DNA of 64,000 bases. It comes from Tuberibacillus sp. Marseille-P3662. Its GTDB lineage: Bacteria > Bacillota > Bacilli > Bacillales > Sporolactobacillaceae. The notes under the pieces are model-generated. The model was not told the origin of the DNA. It saw nothing but the letters and a program-made list of their open reading frames with translations, and ran no database searches. The stretch covers positions 62,001 to 126,000 of the forward strand of contig NZ_FXBS01000006.1 in assembly GCF_900178005.1 (NCBI RefSeq). Reading direction: 5' to 3'. The position numbers and the translations under genes were made by a program. Shown piece by piece: positions 1 to 8,656 of the stretch (within the stretch, counting starts at the first letter, position 1; every line of letters starts with the position of its first letter).

Positions 1-465
1 GCTTTGCGGGAATGGTGTCATGCTGATCTCAGTATGATCAATGCTGGCGTTATTCTAGATCACCTTGAGGCGGGTCCGGTGAATCAAGCTGATATTCATC
101 GCATTTGTCCGCATCCCATTAATCCGGTTCGTGTAGAAGTCAAAGGTCTAGATCTCGTTGAAGCGATTGAGACGGGTCTAAAAACTGAATTTCAGCATCT
201 AGAACTCAAGGGGTTAGGCTTCCGTGGTAAAATGCTCGGCTGCCTTATATTTGATCAATTAACGTATCAAATGGAAGGTGAACGCCCCGTTAATATTTAC
301 GTTAAGGATCAACCGATTGATCCTGACGCCACTTACATCTTAGCGACAGCGGATATGTTCGCTTTTAGTCAAAAGCTTATGCCGCCAGTAAATCGAGCAC
401 AATCCATCGATTTTTATTTGCCGGAGATGTTGCGTGATCTGCTCATGTGGCAATTAAAAAAATGA
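1..465 (+). CDS. yunD: Metallophosphatase/5'-nucleotidase YunD, C-terminal part (5' cut by window edge)
   Basis: The frame is open from the first base, so only the last ~154 residues are present. They match the C-terminal (substrate-specificity) domain of UshA/CpdB-type 5'-nucleotidases: a segment reading INAGVI, a later VNIYVKDQPIDP stretch and a final TYILATADM strand are typical of that fold. The catalytic metallophosphoesterase domain would lie upstream, outside the window. YunC and YunB follow as in the B. subtilis yunBCD neighbourhood, which supports YunD over other 5'-nucleotidases. The physiological substrate is unknown. Confidence 0.8.
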   Translation, partial: ALREWCHADLSMINAGVILDHLEAGPVNQADIHRICPHPINPVRVEVKGLDLVEAIETGLKTEFQHLELKGLGFRGKMLGCLIFDQLTYQMEGERPVNIYVKDQPIDPDATYILATADMFAFSQKLMPPVNRAQSIDFYLPEMLRDLLMWQLKK

Positions 466-525
466 GGTGAATGGGCACATTTTATCATGGCTTCCATAAA
501 CTAATGATGGAAGGAGTGGTTTGGG

Positions 526-828
526 ATGGTCGAACTAAAACCGTTGATGATTGATGATACACCATTTACAGCTGTGAGTGTTCAACTCCCGAAAACCCAG
601 TTAATGGCTGTCTATAACGATATTGGTTACATCATGTGTGGAGCCCTAGACGTGGGCTTGTTCAATGAAAAACTGGCCGATCGCAAAATCGTTGCCGGTC
701 GCGCTGTAGGCGTCCGTACGATTGATCAGTTGTTAGACGCTCCATTAGAGTCAGTTACTCATGAAGCTGAAAAATATGGTATTCAGGAAGGAACAATTGG
801 CAGAGAGGCATTATTGTTAATGAAATAA
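526..828 (+). CDS. yunC: YunC family protein (DUF1805)
   Basis: A 100-residue protein of the DUF1805/YunC family, recognised from its whole-length pattern, including the central YIMCGALDVGLFNE and GRAVGVRTIDQLLDA segments. The family is a small alpha/beta domain of unknown function that is well conserved in Bacillales. It lies 60 bp downstream of yunD in the same direction and is preceded by a good ribosome site (GGAAGGAG, about 10 nt before the ATG), so co-transcription is likely. No catalytic role can be read from the sequence. Confidence 0.85.
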   Translation: MVELKPLMIDDTPFTAVSVQLPKTQLMAVYNDIGYIMCGALDVGLFNEKLADRKIVAGRAVGVRTIDQLLDAPLESVTHEAEKYGIQEGTIGREALLLMK

Positions 829-853
829 AAATGATCAAGAAACATGAGTTAAT

Positions 854-890
854 CCTCCCTCGATGAGCATATACATGCCTGTGAGGGGGG
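854..890 (+). promoter_or_regulatory. Hairpin that would pair with the yunB ribosome binding site
   Basis: CCTCCCTC (854-861) pairs with GAGGGGGG (883-890), giving eight pairs with one G-U and a 21-nt loop. The right arm is the Shine-Dalgarno sequence of yunB (ATG at 898). There is no T-tract, so it is not an ordinary terminator. Masking of the ribosome site is inference. Confidence 0.35.
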
Positions 891-897
891 TTCCTTT

Positions 898-1746
898 ATG
901 TTCAAACCGCGCGGACGGGTAAAAAAAATCCGCAAACCCATGCGATTACGCCATATTTTTTTGATTGCCATCATATGTTTTATGTTATTTACAGTTGGAG
1001 GGTTATGGCTTGCAAACCAGGGCGTTCAACCGGTCCTTGAGAAAATCTCCAAAACAAGAGCTCATCAAATCGCATCTTATGCTCTAAATGTTGGTGTTGG
1101 CAAACGAGATTTGGAATATATAGATGAAAATATGAATCAAGACCCTAATCCCTTGGAAGGCAGTCATGATAACCTTATTATCAGACATGAAGACAATGAA
1201 GGCGATGTAACGGACATTACTTTTAATAGTTCGGTTATTGCGAAATTATTAGCTGAAACAACCCAACATGTACAAACATTTCTGCGACTTATTGAGGATG
1301 GTCAGTATGATATCACACAAATGTACACGGATTCCAATGTCACATTTAAAAAATCTAAAAATAACCAGGAAGGCATTGTTGAAGAAATTCCGCTTGGTGC
1401 TGTGACCAATAATGCGTTACTTGCCAACCTTGGACCGCAAATTCCGATTAGATTTGATTTAATTGGTGATGTGCAAACCAATATTACCCATGATATCCAA
1501 ACAGCCGGATACAACATGGTATATTTACAATTATTTGTAAAGGTTAACGTCAGTGTCCGATTTGTCTTACCGTTTGCTACGAAGAGAATCACCGAGACAA
1601 CCGAAGTTCCTGTTGCTCAGAAATTCTTCCCAGGCGATGTTCCTTTATATTTGGGTGGCGATAACGCTAAAGGTGTAACTCCAACGTTGCCATTAAATAA
1701 AATGAAAAAACAAATGGAAAATCTTAATAAGGGAGGCACCGACTAA
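898..1746 (+). CDS. yunB: Sporulation protein YunB
   Basis: A 282-residue protein with a basic N-terminus, one membrane segment at about residues 18-40 and a large extracytoplasmic part. The whole-length pattern and the position between yunC and the divergent lytH agree with YunB, a mother-cell (sigma-E dependent in B. subtilis) protein needed for full sporulation. The start is the ATG after GAGGGGGG. The ribosome site lies in a possible hairpin (854-890). Its molecular role is not known. Confidence 0.85.
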   Translation: MFKPRGRVKKIRKPMRLRHIFLIAIICFMLFTVGGLWLANQGVQPVLEKISKTRAHQIASYALNVGVGKRDLEYIDENMNQDPNPLEGSHDNLIIRHEDNEGDVTDITFNSSVIAKLLAETTQHVQTFLRLIEDGQYDITQMYTDSNVTFKKSKNNQEGIVEEIPLGAVTNNALLANLGPQIPIRFDLIGDVQTNITHDIQTAGYNMVYLQLFVKVNVSVRFVLPFATKRITETTEVPVAQKFFPGDVPLYLGGDNAKGVTPTLPLNKMKKQMENLNKGGTD

Positions 1747-1747
1747 A

Positions 1748-1962
1748 AGTACACATTTGAACAACGTCGATGCCAGGTACGTAGACTTGAGCCGAAGATT
1801 CCACTTGGTAAGCGATTTTCTTTACCAAGTTAGTTGTGGCCGTGCCCGCAGAAAGGGAAAGATTTTGACGAAGCGAAGACAGGAATCACTATTTTTAACA
1901 AATAATCCGAACTGATTAATAAACAAGTTCGGATTATTCTGTGACTCATATGCTTTTATCTC
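1748..1962 (-). repeat. Interspersed structured repeat, copy A
   Basis: Non-coding repeat between yunB and lytH, related to the copy at 9377-9685. Read on the minus strand it carries a 13-bp perfect inverted repeat (arms 1926-1938 and 1901-1913) with the 12-nt loop TGTTTATTAATC, followed by a conserved GTGATTCCTGTC tract and CGCTTCGTC. A second perfect 9-bp hairpin (1803-1811/1822-1830) is specific to this copy. Its ends carry related sequences in inverse orientation (CTAAAAGT near 1744, CTTTTATCTCAGT near 1950-1962), as in a MITE-like element. No target-site duplication was identified. Confidence 0.6.
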
Positions 1963-1966
1963 AGTC

Positions 1967-2953
1967 TCATTTTTCTTGTTTGGCTTGTTGTTGCCATTGG
2001 CGTAAGTAAGGATAAGGATCGAAGGAGTAATCGGTTTTGCCATTATAACGGTACATTCCGTAGTGAAGATGCGGTGGAAATTTTCCTTGCGTTCCTTCAG
2101 GTCCATATCCAGAACTGCCGACATAGCCAATAACTTGTCCAGGTTTGACAACGGATCCCTTTTTGATACCGTCAGCATAACCCTTTAGGTGAGCAAAGTA
2201 GTGATAATTATTTTGTGTATCACGAATGCCCACACGCCAACCGCCAAAACGATTCCAACCAATAAGCTCTATGGTGCCATAGGAAGTGGCTTTAACGGGT
2301 GTGCCGTAATCGGCAAAGATGTCCGTACCTTCGTGAATTCGTAATCCACCGTAACCGCGGCGTGCCCCCCATGTCGAATCATAATCAAAATTGTATTTAA
2401 GAGGAATCGGGAAGTCATGATTAGATAATTGAATGGTATTGAATGTTTGATATACCTTTGCTATCTGGGTAATGATATCGACCGCTTTTCCACTTTGATA
2501 ATATTTCCATAAGGCAATTTTTATGTTATCCCGGTTAGGACCATAGTTATTAAGATAAACAGCCATGCTGTATAGAACATCCTCAGGGTTATCAGGATCG
2601 GCTTTGCCGTCACCATTGCCATCTTGTCCAAAACCGTCCATTAAATTAATGAGCTTGGCATCAGTTTTTTTGTGATTAGGGTTAGTTAACCCGAACCACT
2701 TGATGTCAGGTATTAGAATCCCAGATAAACCATTAGGATCGGGGAGTTCTTTTTGCGCGGACCGAATATTTCGTTCATATTGATCAATGGCTGCGAGATA
2801 GTACCAAGGGATGTTACTGACAGCAGCTGTTTTAAGATATAAACTTTTTCTTTTCTCTTTTTGGCTCGCGGTATTGTCCTCTTTGGCCAGTCCTAGATGA
2901 GCAGGGTACATCAAAGACAAGGCGAATACAAAGATTAAAGTCATCTGTTTCAT
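1967..2953 (-). CDS. lytH: Sporulation L-Ala--D-Glu endopeptidase LytH (M23 peptidase)
   Basis: A 328-residue secreted M23 (LytM-type) zinc peptidase. A signal peptide covers residues 1-23 (hydrophobic run ending near LGLAKED). A helical region follows to about residue 190, then the M23 domain. Zinc ligands are visible as HEGTD (first His and Asp) and HLHYG near the C-terminus, with GSSGYG between. LytH trims peptide side chains in spore cortex peptidoglycan and is made late in the B. subtilis mother cell. It is divergent from the lipoprotein gene's neighbour block and convergent with yunB across repeat A, as expected for the lytH-yunB region. Confidence 0.88.
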   Translation of the reverse strand: MKQMTLIFVFALSLMYPAHLGLAKEDNTASQKEKRKSLYLKTAAVSNIPWYYLAAIDQYERNIRSAQKELPDPNGLSGILIPDIKWFGLTNPNHKKTDAKLINLMDGFGQDGNGDGKADPDNPEDVLYSMAVYLNNYGPNRDNIKIALWKYYQSGKAVDIITQIAKVYQTFNTIQLSNHDFPIPLKYNFDYDSTWGARRGYGGLRIHEGTDIFADYGTPVKATSYGTIELIGWNRFGGWRVGIRDTQNNYHYFAHLKGYADGIKKGSVVKPGQVIGYVGSSGYGPEGTQGKFPPHLHYGMYRYNGKTDYSFDPYPYLRQWQQQAKQEK

Positions 2954-3025
2954 GCGGGTGGATCATCCTCCTTTCACCCTAAAGTGTAAAAGGGAGCCAG
3001 ACAGAGATTGTCCAGCTCGTGATAA

Positions 3026-3778
3026 TTACTTAGCGCTTTCAGAATTATCCTTAGAGAATTCTGGTTTATCTTCAATATCATGTTGCGTATTATTGCCTTC
3101 CTTCTTTCGTTCGGTTTCATCCATTCCTGAATTAGATGCGGGATTCTTGGTCAAATTCTCACGCATCTCTTTACCAGGTGTGTTATTTTTCATCACTTTC
3201 CCTTGTGGCTGTGATTTCATTTCGCTTATCATATCGTTTAACCAGTTGCCAACATTTTCTCTTGTACTATTTAAGTCTTTGAACCGGGAAATTCTTTCTT
3301 GGGCATCCCCTGCATCAGAGATATAGATCTTATAATAATTAGGAACGACAGAAAGAGCACTTGTTTTAACTTGAGTCGCTGCCTCTTGTTCGTCATCATT
3401 GGTTGTTTTGTAACCAATTAAGACATATTGATCGGTCACAAGTGTTGCAACATCATGAATTTCAGGCATCGATAATTCCACACGGGTAATCATATCAGCG
3501 AGACTTTTTTTGTCCAGTTTCGGAATATTGTCTGAATCAAGTGCGTTCGTTTCGCCTTCATTACGGGCATAGTGAACATAACCAAAATCACCGTTGTCGA
3601 TTTCCTGTTGGCTTTGCTGTTGTAATTGCTCTGGTGTATTGTAGGTAACATCCCGAGTTGGATCTTGGTCTTGTTTTTCATTGACACTCTCACGGACCTG
3701 TCCGTTGTTCAAATTTTGGCAGCCGCTCATGATCAATGTCATGACGATCAAACTCGCGATGAGTTTTCCTAGCTTCAT
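3026..3778 (-). CDS. yutC: YhcN/YlaJ-family sporulation lipoprotein (YutC-like)
   Basis: A 250-residue lipoprotein. The start chosen is the ATG at 3778, preceded by AGGAGGTTGATAC; a longer frame to 3850 lacks such a site. The signal sequence ends in the lipobox LIMSGC, so Cys22 would be lipidated. The middle (residues ~95-200) resembles the YhcN/YlaJ domain seen in spore membrane lipoproteins. The C-terminal ~60 residues are charged and low complexity. Position upstream of lytH on the same strand fits YutC. It probably sits in the inner spore membrane. Function is unknown. Confidence 0.78.
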   Translation of the reverse strand: MKLGKLIASLIVMTLIMSGCQNLNNGQVRESVNEKQDQDPTRDVTYNTPEQLQQQSQQEIDNGDFGYVHYARNEGETNALDSDNIPKLDKKSLADMITRVELSMPEIHDVATLVTDQYVLIGYKTTNDDEQEAATQVKTSALSVVPNYYKIYISDAGDAQERISRFKDLNSTRENVGNWLNDMISEMKSQPQGKVMKNNTPGKEMRENLTKNPASNSGMDETERKKEGNNTQHDIEDKPEFSKDNSESAK

Positions 3779-3882
3779 GTGTATCAACCTCCTATCCGTT
3801 AGAATGACCTGAATCGATATTTTTTTTCTTAGCAATTGTTGGTTGTTCAATTTTTTGGTAAGATATTGGTGGAGGTTGACCT

Positions 3883-4173
3883 ATGTTACATAATGAAACG
3901 GCCATTACCGTCGACAATATCGAATATGAACTGATCGAAAATGAACGGGATGCTTGGGATGAAGACACGTTTTTGTCCCGGCATAGCGATATTTTAAATA
4001 AATATGATTACATTGTTGGTGATTGGGCTCATGAACAGCTCAGGTTAAAAGGATTCTACAATGACGCTAATAAAAAGGCGGCCTTTGATAATAAAATAAG
4101 CACCTTAAATGACTATATTCTGGAATTTTGTAATTTCGGCTGTGCTTATTTCGTTCTTAAACGGCTCAACTAA
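3883..4173 (+). CDS. yutD: YutD family protein
   Basis: A 96-residue protein of the YutD family (DUF1027). Diagnostic stretches are YDYIVGDWAHEQLRLKGFY and the C-terminal CNFGCAYFVLK. GGAGG lies 8 nt before the ATG. It is a conserved single-domain cytosolic protein of unknown function. Divergent from yutC and followed by a hairpin shared with the convergent small gene downstream. Confidence 0.85.
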   Translation: MLHNETAITVDNIEYELIENERDAWDEDTFLSRHSDILNKYDYIVGDWAHEQLRLKGFYNDANKKAAFDNKISTLNDYILEFCNFGCAYFVLKRLN

Positions 4174-4178
4174 TGAAA

Positions 4179-4201
4179 ATGCCCCTGATTATTCAGGGGC
4201 A
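4179..4201. terminator. Bidirectional terminator after yutD
   Basis: GCCCCTGA...TCAGGGGC hairpin with a short loop between the convergent genes. It overlaps the stop codon of the minus-strand gene ending at 4189. Confidence 0.7.
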
Positions 4202-4488
4202 TAATCATCATAGGGACGTTGTGTTTCCTTATCAGGATCATCATTCGGTTGGTGAGCCTGAGGAAATTGGCGTGGTATGTCTTGGTGCATATTCTTGTAT
4301 TCGTAGTTAAACGCCCCGTGGTAACGCTGACCTTCCTCCCATGGCTTGCTGCGGTTATAGACAGGTTGTCCTTTGCTGTCATAACCATCAGAACCAAATG
4401 ACCCTTCTGGAAATTCTTCCTTCGTCAAAAAGTTCCGTTGTGCTTCAACGTTGGAGAAATCAGAATACTGATTGTTGTTGTCATCCAA
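4189..4488 (-). CDS. Hypothetical hydrophilic protein
   Basis: A 99-residue, very polar protein rich in Asp, Asn, Gln, Pro and Tyr, with no membrane segment or recognisable domain. A TTG at 4488 is the start in this frame, preceded by GGTGGTGATG at a suitable distance; the nearby ATG at 4484 is in another frame. Such small acidic/polar proteins beside yutD occur in Bacillales, but I do not recognise a family. Coding is supported by the open frame, the ribosome site and a terminator at the 3' end. Confidence 0.6.
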   Translation of the reverse strand: MDDNNNQYSDFSNVEAQRNFLTKEEFPEGSFGSDGYDSKGQPVYNRSKPWEEGQRYHGAFNYEYKNMHQDIPRQFPQAHQPNDDPDKETQRPYDDYAPE

Positions 4489-4644
4489 GATTCATCACCA
4501 CCCTTATAGCTAGCTTAACCGGGTGAGGGACGTTCTATGTTTTTTATACTTAAAGAAAGTAAGTGCAACTAAGGTTTTCGCCATTAAGGCTTGGCGATAA
4601 GCCAAGTTTTCTTTAAATCATGATAAAAAAGCGAGTGACGAGAT

Positions 4645-5115
4645 ATGTATTTTGTTGACCGGGAAACAATTGAAGAAAAAGCCGCCTATATAGAACAGCA
4701 TTTAATGATTTTGAATCAATATCAAGACTGGTCAGGAAAACTGGAACAATTAGCGCTTGAGCGGATGGCACATACTTTGATCGAAGCCGTTATTGATATC
4801 GGCAACCAAATGATTGATGGTTTTATTATGCGTGATCCTGGGAGTTATGGGGATATCATCGATATTTTGACAGATGAACAGGTGATTGATGGGGACAGTC
4901 AAGACGCTTTAAAACGTTTATTAACATGGCGGAAATCATTGGTTCAAGCCTATCAAAACATAAATGGACAAGAATTAGCGGCAGCTATGTATGATGTCAA
5001 ACCATTTGTAGAGCGTTTTCCTCAGCAAGTTCGCCGCTATCTTGAAAAAGAATTAGGACCGATTTCGGCGTTTATGCCAAAGTCGCATCAACATGAAAGT
5101 GAGGAGCAGCAATGA
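4645..5115 (+). CDS. yutE: DUF86/HepT-like protein YutE
   Basis: A 156-residue helical protein of the DUF86 (HepT-like) family, recognised from ERMAHTLIEAVIDIGNQMID and the following FIMRDPGSYGDI. HepT RNases use an R-x4-6-H-x-Y motif. The equivalent here reads RKSLVQAY (R96 to Y103) with Gln at the His position, so RNase activity of the HepT kind is doubtful. No MntA-type nucleotidyltransferase partner lies next to it. It overlaps yutF by 4 nt (ATGA), so the two are translationally coupled. Confidence 0.82.
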   Translation: MYFVDRETIEEKAAYIEQHLMILNQYQDWSGKLEQLALERMAHTLIEAVIDIGNQMIDGFIMRDPGSYGDIIDILTDEQVIDGDSQDALKRLLTWRKSLVQAYQNINGQELAAAMYDVKPFVERFPQQVRRYLEKELGPISAFMPKSHQHESEEQQ

Positions 5116-5876
5116 AACCCTATAAAGCTTATTTGATTGATCTTGACGGAACGGTTTATAAAGGGACGGAACCCATTAATGAAGCGATAGATTTTGTAAA
5201 GACATTACATGAACGTGGTGAAACGTATTTATTTGTAACGAACAATGCAACGCGAACTAAAGAACAAGTCAGTGAAAAATTGGTGAACATGGGGGCCCCG
5301 GCTACACCTGACCAAGTGTTGACAACGAGTATGGCTGCAGCGCAGTATATTCAGACACGGACACCAGGAGCTTCTGTCTATTTTATCGGCGAAGCCGGTT
5401 TGGAAACGGCATTAATAGATGCGGGGCTATCGTTTGAGGAAGATGTGCCTGATTACGTTGTTATTGGGCTTGACCGGCATGTCAATTATGAGAAGTTAGC
5501 GAAAGCAAGTTTGGCCGTTAGAAATGGGGCGACCTTTATATCAACGAACCCTGATGAAGTCATATTAACTGAACGAGGATTTTTACCGGGGAATGGTGCG
5601 ATCACGTCTGTTGTTTCGTCAGCAACGCATACGGATCCGATCTTTATAGGTAAACCAGAAGCAATCATCGTTGAGCAAGCCTTGGAGAAACTAGGGGTGG
5701 CCAAGAATGAAGCGATTATGATCGGCGATAACTATCACACAGATATTCTTGCGGGAATCAATGCCGGTGTCGATACATTGATGCTTCATACGGGTGTCAC
5801 CACCCGCGAAGAACTCACCAATGTCGAGGAACAACCGTCTTATGTTATGGATTCCTTAAGTGAATGGCTGTTCTGA
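5112..5876 (+). CDS. yutF: HAD-superfamily (NagD-like) phosphatase YutF
   Basis: A 254-residue HAD type IIA hydrolase. Motif I DLDGT (Asp10/Asp12 region, nucleophile and acid), motif II TNNA, the Lys of FIGKPEA and motif III/IV GDNYHTDI are all visible, so the enzyme should be active. The family dephosphorylates small phosphometabolites such as sugar phosphates, nucleotides or 4-nitrophenyl phosphate. The exact substrate cannot be read. Start overlaps the yutE stop. Confidence 0.88.
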   Translation: MKPYKAYLIDLDGTVYKGTEPINEAIDFVKTLHERGETYLFVTNNATRTKEQVSEKLVNMGAPATPDQVLTTSMAAAQYIQTRTPGASVYFIGEAGLETALIDAGLSFEEDVPDYVVIGLDRHVNYEKLAKASLAVRNGATFISTNPDEVILTERGFLPGNGAITSVVSSATHTDPIFIGKPEAIIVEQALEKLGVAKNEAIMIGDNYHTDILAGINAGVDTLMLHTGVTTREELTNVEEQPSYVMDSLSEWLF

Positions 5877-5878
5877 AC

Positions 5879-6361
5879 TTAATCTTCTTGTTGTCCATGA
5901 GCTAACCGGCTGGATGCTGCGGCAGCAATTGCTCCAACGATATCATCTAAGAAGGTATGACATTCTCCTGTTGATTTGTCATTGAGTTTTTTTAATATGC
6001 CTGGTTTTAATTTATCTATATAGCCATAATTAGTAAATCCTATGGACCCATATACGTTGACGATTGAGAAGGCGATAATTTCATCAACACCGTACAATCC
6101 TTCGTCACGTTTTAGCATGTCTTGTAAGGGTTCTTCAAGACCGCCTTGTTCAGTGAGGCGGTCGATTTGTATGCCTGTTAAAATGGCATTGCCGACTTCC
6201 CGTTTGGCTAGCACCGCTTCTACATTCTCCAAGCATGTTTCATACGTTAGACCGTCATGATAGTCTTTCTGCAGAAAATAAACCAATTCTGCTAAATCAT
6301 TGTTGGTCACACCGCGTTCATTGAGCCACTTTGTTGCCGTCTCATGAACGATATCTCCCAT
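5879..6361 (-). CDS. yutG: PgpA-like phosphatase YutG
   Basis: A 160-residue protein of the phosphatidylglycerophosphatase A-like family. The TYETCLENVEAVLAKREV region and the FLDDIVGAIAAA motif near the C-terminus, with its paired Asp residues, are diagnostic. It lacks the clear membrane helices of Gram-negative PgpA and is probably soluble, as in other Bacillus YutG. GGAGGG lies 7-8 nt before the ATG. It is convergent with yutF with only 2 bp between the stops. Confidence 0.8.
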   Translation of the reverse strand: MGDIVHETATKWLNERGVTNNDLAELVYFLQKDYHDGLTYETCLENVEAVLAKREVGNAILTGIQIDRLTEQGGLEEPLQDMLKRDEGLYGVDEIIAFSIVNVYGSIGFTNYGYIDKLKPGILKKLNDKSTGECHTFLDDIVGAIAAAASSRLAHGQQED

Positions 6362-6563
6362 TTATTATCCCTCCAATGCTTAATTTGTCCACTATAATAC
6401 ACGAAGTTAAAGATAAAATCATCCTATTAGACCATTTTTTTCACATGGGATAGATTATGATTGAGATGAAGGATTTATGCATGAAGGATGTGGCCGAAAC
6501 ATCATGACGACTCCCTGTCTGACATACATTGATCATAGGATGTTTTGACGGGAGGAGAGTCCT

Positions 6564-7562
6564 ATGATTCAGGAGGAATTGATGAAGCATTTTGGTCTAT
6601 CAGGTCAAGTACGTCCAGTGAAGGGCGGTGCCTGGATTCACACCGGTGATCAGTCGTTTTATTTGCTCCCGGTGGGTGCGCTGTATCATGAAGATGTTCG
6701 GGAACTATCTCAACTAACTGACGCTTTAGCTGAATGGATGCCTGAGGTCGCACGTGTGCGATTAACTTTGACGGGTGAGCCGACAGCTGAGATTCATGGG
6801 CATGATAGTGTTCTTTTGGCCTATCCCAATAAGGCGAATTTTCGGACGGACTCACTTACAACCGGAGGGCGGCTGGGAAGACTTCATCAGCTCAGCAGGC
6901 AGTATTCCTTTAATAAGAATAACCGAACATCATATTTGCAGTGGTCAGATCTATGGACAGATCGGATCGAACAACTAGAAATGAATGTTCAGTCTGTAGA
7001 AGAGACAAGGCGCGCCGATCGCCGCGGGTTCGAACAACATTTAATAGATGTGTTTCCCTATATTCAAGGATTAGCCGACAATGCGATTCAATATGCCTTT
7101 GATACGCAAACAGATCAGTTTATTAAAGTGCCACCAGCTATCACTCATTATCGATTTTATGAAGGATTATGGGAAGATGATGAAGCTACTGTGCTTTCAC
7201 CCACGCATTGGTTAGTTGATCATCCGGCGAGGGATGTGGCGGAATGGATTCGAGCCCATGCCTGGGAATATGGTGATACGGAAGACATTAAACAGTTCAT
7301 TTATGATTATCAAAAGGAGATGCCGATAGATGAAACGTTCCATGAGATGGTCTTTGCTCGATTGTTATTTCCGCTACCCATGATAGAGATCGCGGAATCC
7401 TTTTTTGAACAGGACTATCGTGATCCGGACGATCACCGTATCATACAACAATGGCGTCGAAATAAAGACCGATGTCGACAATATGAAGCCTACTTAAAAT
7501 GGTATGCGGAACTCTATTTAAATGGCCGAGTGCCTCACTGGCTACAAAAGGTTGAAGACTGA
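6564..7562 (+). CDS. yutH: Spore coat-associated kinase-like protein YutH
   Basis: A 332-residue member of the CotS/YutH branch of the aminoglycoside phosphotransferase-like fold. Length and the segments GRLGRLHQLS and RFYEGLWEDDE fit YutH. The normal HGDxxxxN catalytic loop and DFD are replaced (THYRFYEG, SPTHWLVDHPARD), so it may be a degenerate kinase, as known for several coat-associated members. GGGAGGAG precedes the ATG. It is divergent from yutG and followed 64 bp later by a dehydrogenase gene without an obvious terminator. Confidence 0.82.
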   Translation: MIQEELMKHFGLSGQVRPVKGGAWIHTGDQSFYLLPVGALYHEDVRELSQLTDALAEWMPEVARVRLTLTGEPTAEIHGHDSVLLAYPNKANFRTDSLTTGGRLGRLHQLSRQYSFNKNNRTSYLQWSDLWTDRIEQLEMNVQSVEETRRADRRGFEQHLIDVFPYIQGLADNAIQYAFDTQTDQFIKVPPAITHYRFYEGLWEDDEATVLSPTHWLVDHPARDVAEWIRAHAWEYGDTEDIKQFIYDYQKEMPIDETFHEMVFARLLFPLPMIEIAESFFEQDYRDPDDHRIIQQWRRNKDRCRQYEAYLKWYAELYLNGRVPHWLQKVED

Positions 7563-7626
7563 ATTTTTGTGAAGATATGAACGATTTGTTATTCTTATAG
7601 AAAAATGAGCAAAGGATGTTGAAAGA

Positions 7627-8595
7627 ATGGGGAAGCCTAATGTTTATGTGACACGCCAGTTACCAGAGGATATTATTGGACCATTGCGGGAAACGGCTCA
7701 TGTCCGGATGTGGGATAAAGAATATGAACCGGTTCCCCGGGATGTATTGCTTGAAGAATCCCGGAAAGCAGATGGTCTTTTAACCATGTTATCAGATGCT
7801 ATTGATGAGGCATTATTAACTCAAAGTCCCCATTTAAAAGTGGTAGTCAATTTGGCGGTCGGCTATGACAATATTGATGTGGATGCTGCCCAAAAGAGGG
7901 AGATCATGACTTGTCATACCCCGGATGTGTTGACGGAAACAACGGCTGATCTGGCCTTTTCGTTGCTAATGGCTACGGCAAGAAGGATTCCGGAAGCGGT
8001 CGATTATGTCAGGAATGATCAATGGAAGAATTGGGGGCCATTCTTAATGGCTGGTCAAGACATTCATCACCGGAATCTAGGAATTGTCGGCATGGGCCGT
8101 ATCGGTGAAGCGGTAGCCAAGCGTGCACGCGGGTTTGATATGAATGTTCTTTATTATAATCGCAGCCGTAAACCCGAGGCTGAAGACCGTTATCAAGCGA
8201 GCTATTGTTCGTTTTATGAACTATTAAAACAATCGGATTATGTTCTATGTCTTACGCCGCTTACTCCGGAGACGAAGCATTTATTCAATGCGGAAGCTTT
8301 CCAGTTGATGAAAAACGAGGCGTTTTTTATTAATGTGTCACGTGGTGCTGTAGTTGATGAAACGGCGTTAATTCATGCGCTTCGGAATCAGGACATCGCG
8401 GGTGCAGGGCTCGATGTTTTTGCAGATGAACCCATTAACGCAAGCCACCCATTATTGGCCTTTAATCAAGTTGTCGCTTTACCCCATATAGGCAGTGCCA
8501 GCGTGGATACACGGAGGGAAATGGTTGCCTTGGCACGTGACAATTTACAGGCTGTTTTACAAGGAAAGGCACCACTCACGCCAATTGCAAAATGA
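7627..8595 (+). CDS. D-2-hydroxyacid dehydrogenase (glyoxylate/hydroxypyruvate reductase type)
   Basis: A 322-residue NAD(P)-dependent dehydrogenase. The nucleotide-binding motif is GMGRIGEAV (around residues 157-165). The catalytic triad appears as Arg in NVSRGAVVDE, Glu in DVFADEP and His in LPHIGSAS. Length and motifs fit the GyaR/GhrB group reducing glyoxylate or hydroxypyruvate, although 2-ketogluconate or other 2-keto acids are possible. AAAGGATG precedes the ATG by about 9 nt. It ends at a strong palindromic terminator. Confidence 0.85.
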   Translation: MGKPNVYVTRQLPEDIIGPLRETAHVRMWDKEYEPVPRDVLLEESRKADGLLTMLSDAIDEALLTQSPHLKVVVNLAVGYDNIDVDAAQKREIMTCHTPDVLTETTADLAFSLLMATARRIPEAVDYVRNDQWKNWGPFLMAGQDIHHRNLGIVGMGRIGEAVAKRARGFDMNVLYYNRSRKPEAEDRYQASYCSFYELLKQSDYVLCLTPLTPETKHLFNAEAFQLMKNEAFFINVSRGAVVDETALIHALRNQDIAGAGLDVFADEPINASHPLLAFNQVVALPHIGSASVDTRREMVALARDNLQAVLQGKAPLTPIAK

Positions 8596-8614
8596 ACTCA
8601 TATGGCCATAAAAA

Positions 8615-8644
8615 AAACCACTGGTTGACGTCAACCAGTGGTTT
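8615..8644. terminator. Bidirectional terminator
   Basis: A perfect 30-bp palindrome (AAACCACTGGTTGAC and its complement) lies between the convergent dehydrogenase and nifU-like genes, with A/T runs on both sides. Confidence 0.85.
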
Positions 8645-8656
8645 AGCATATCTTAT

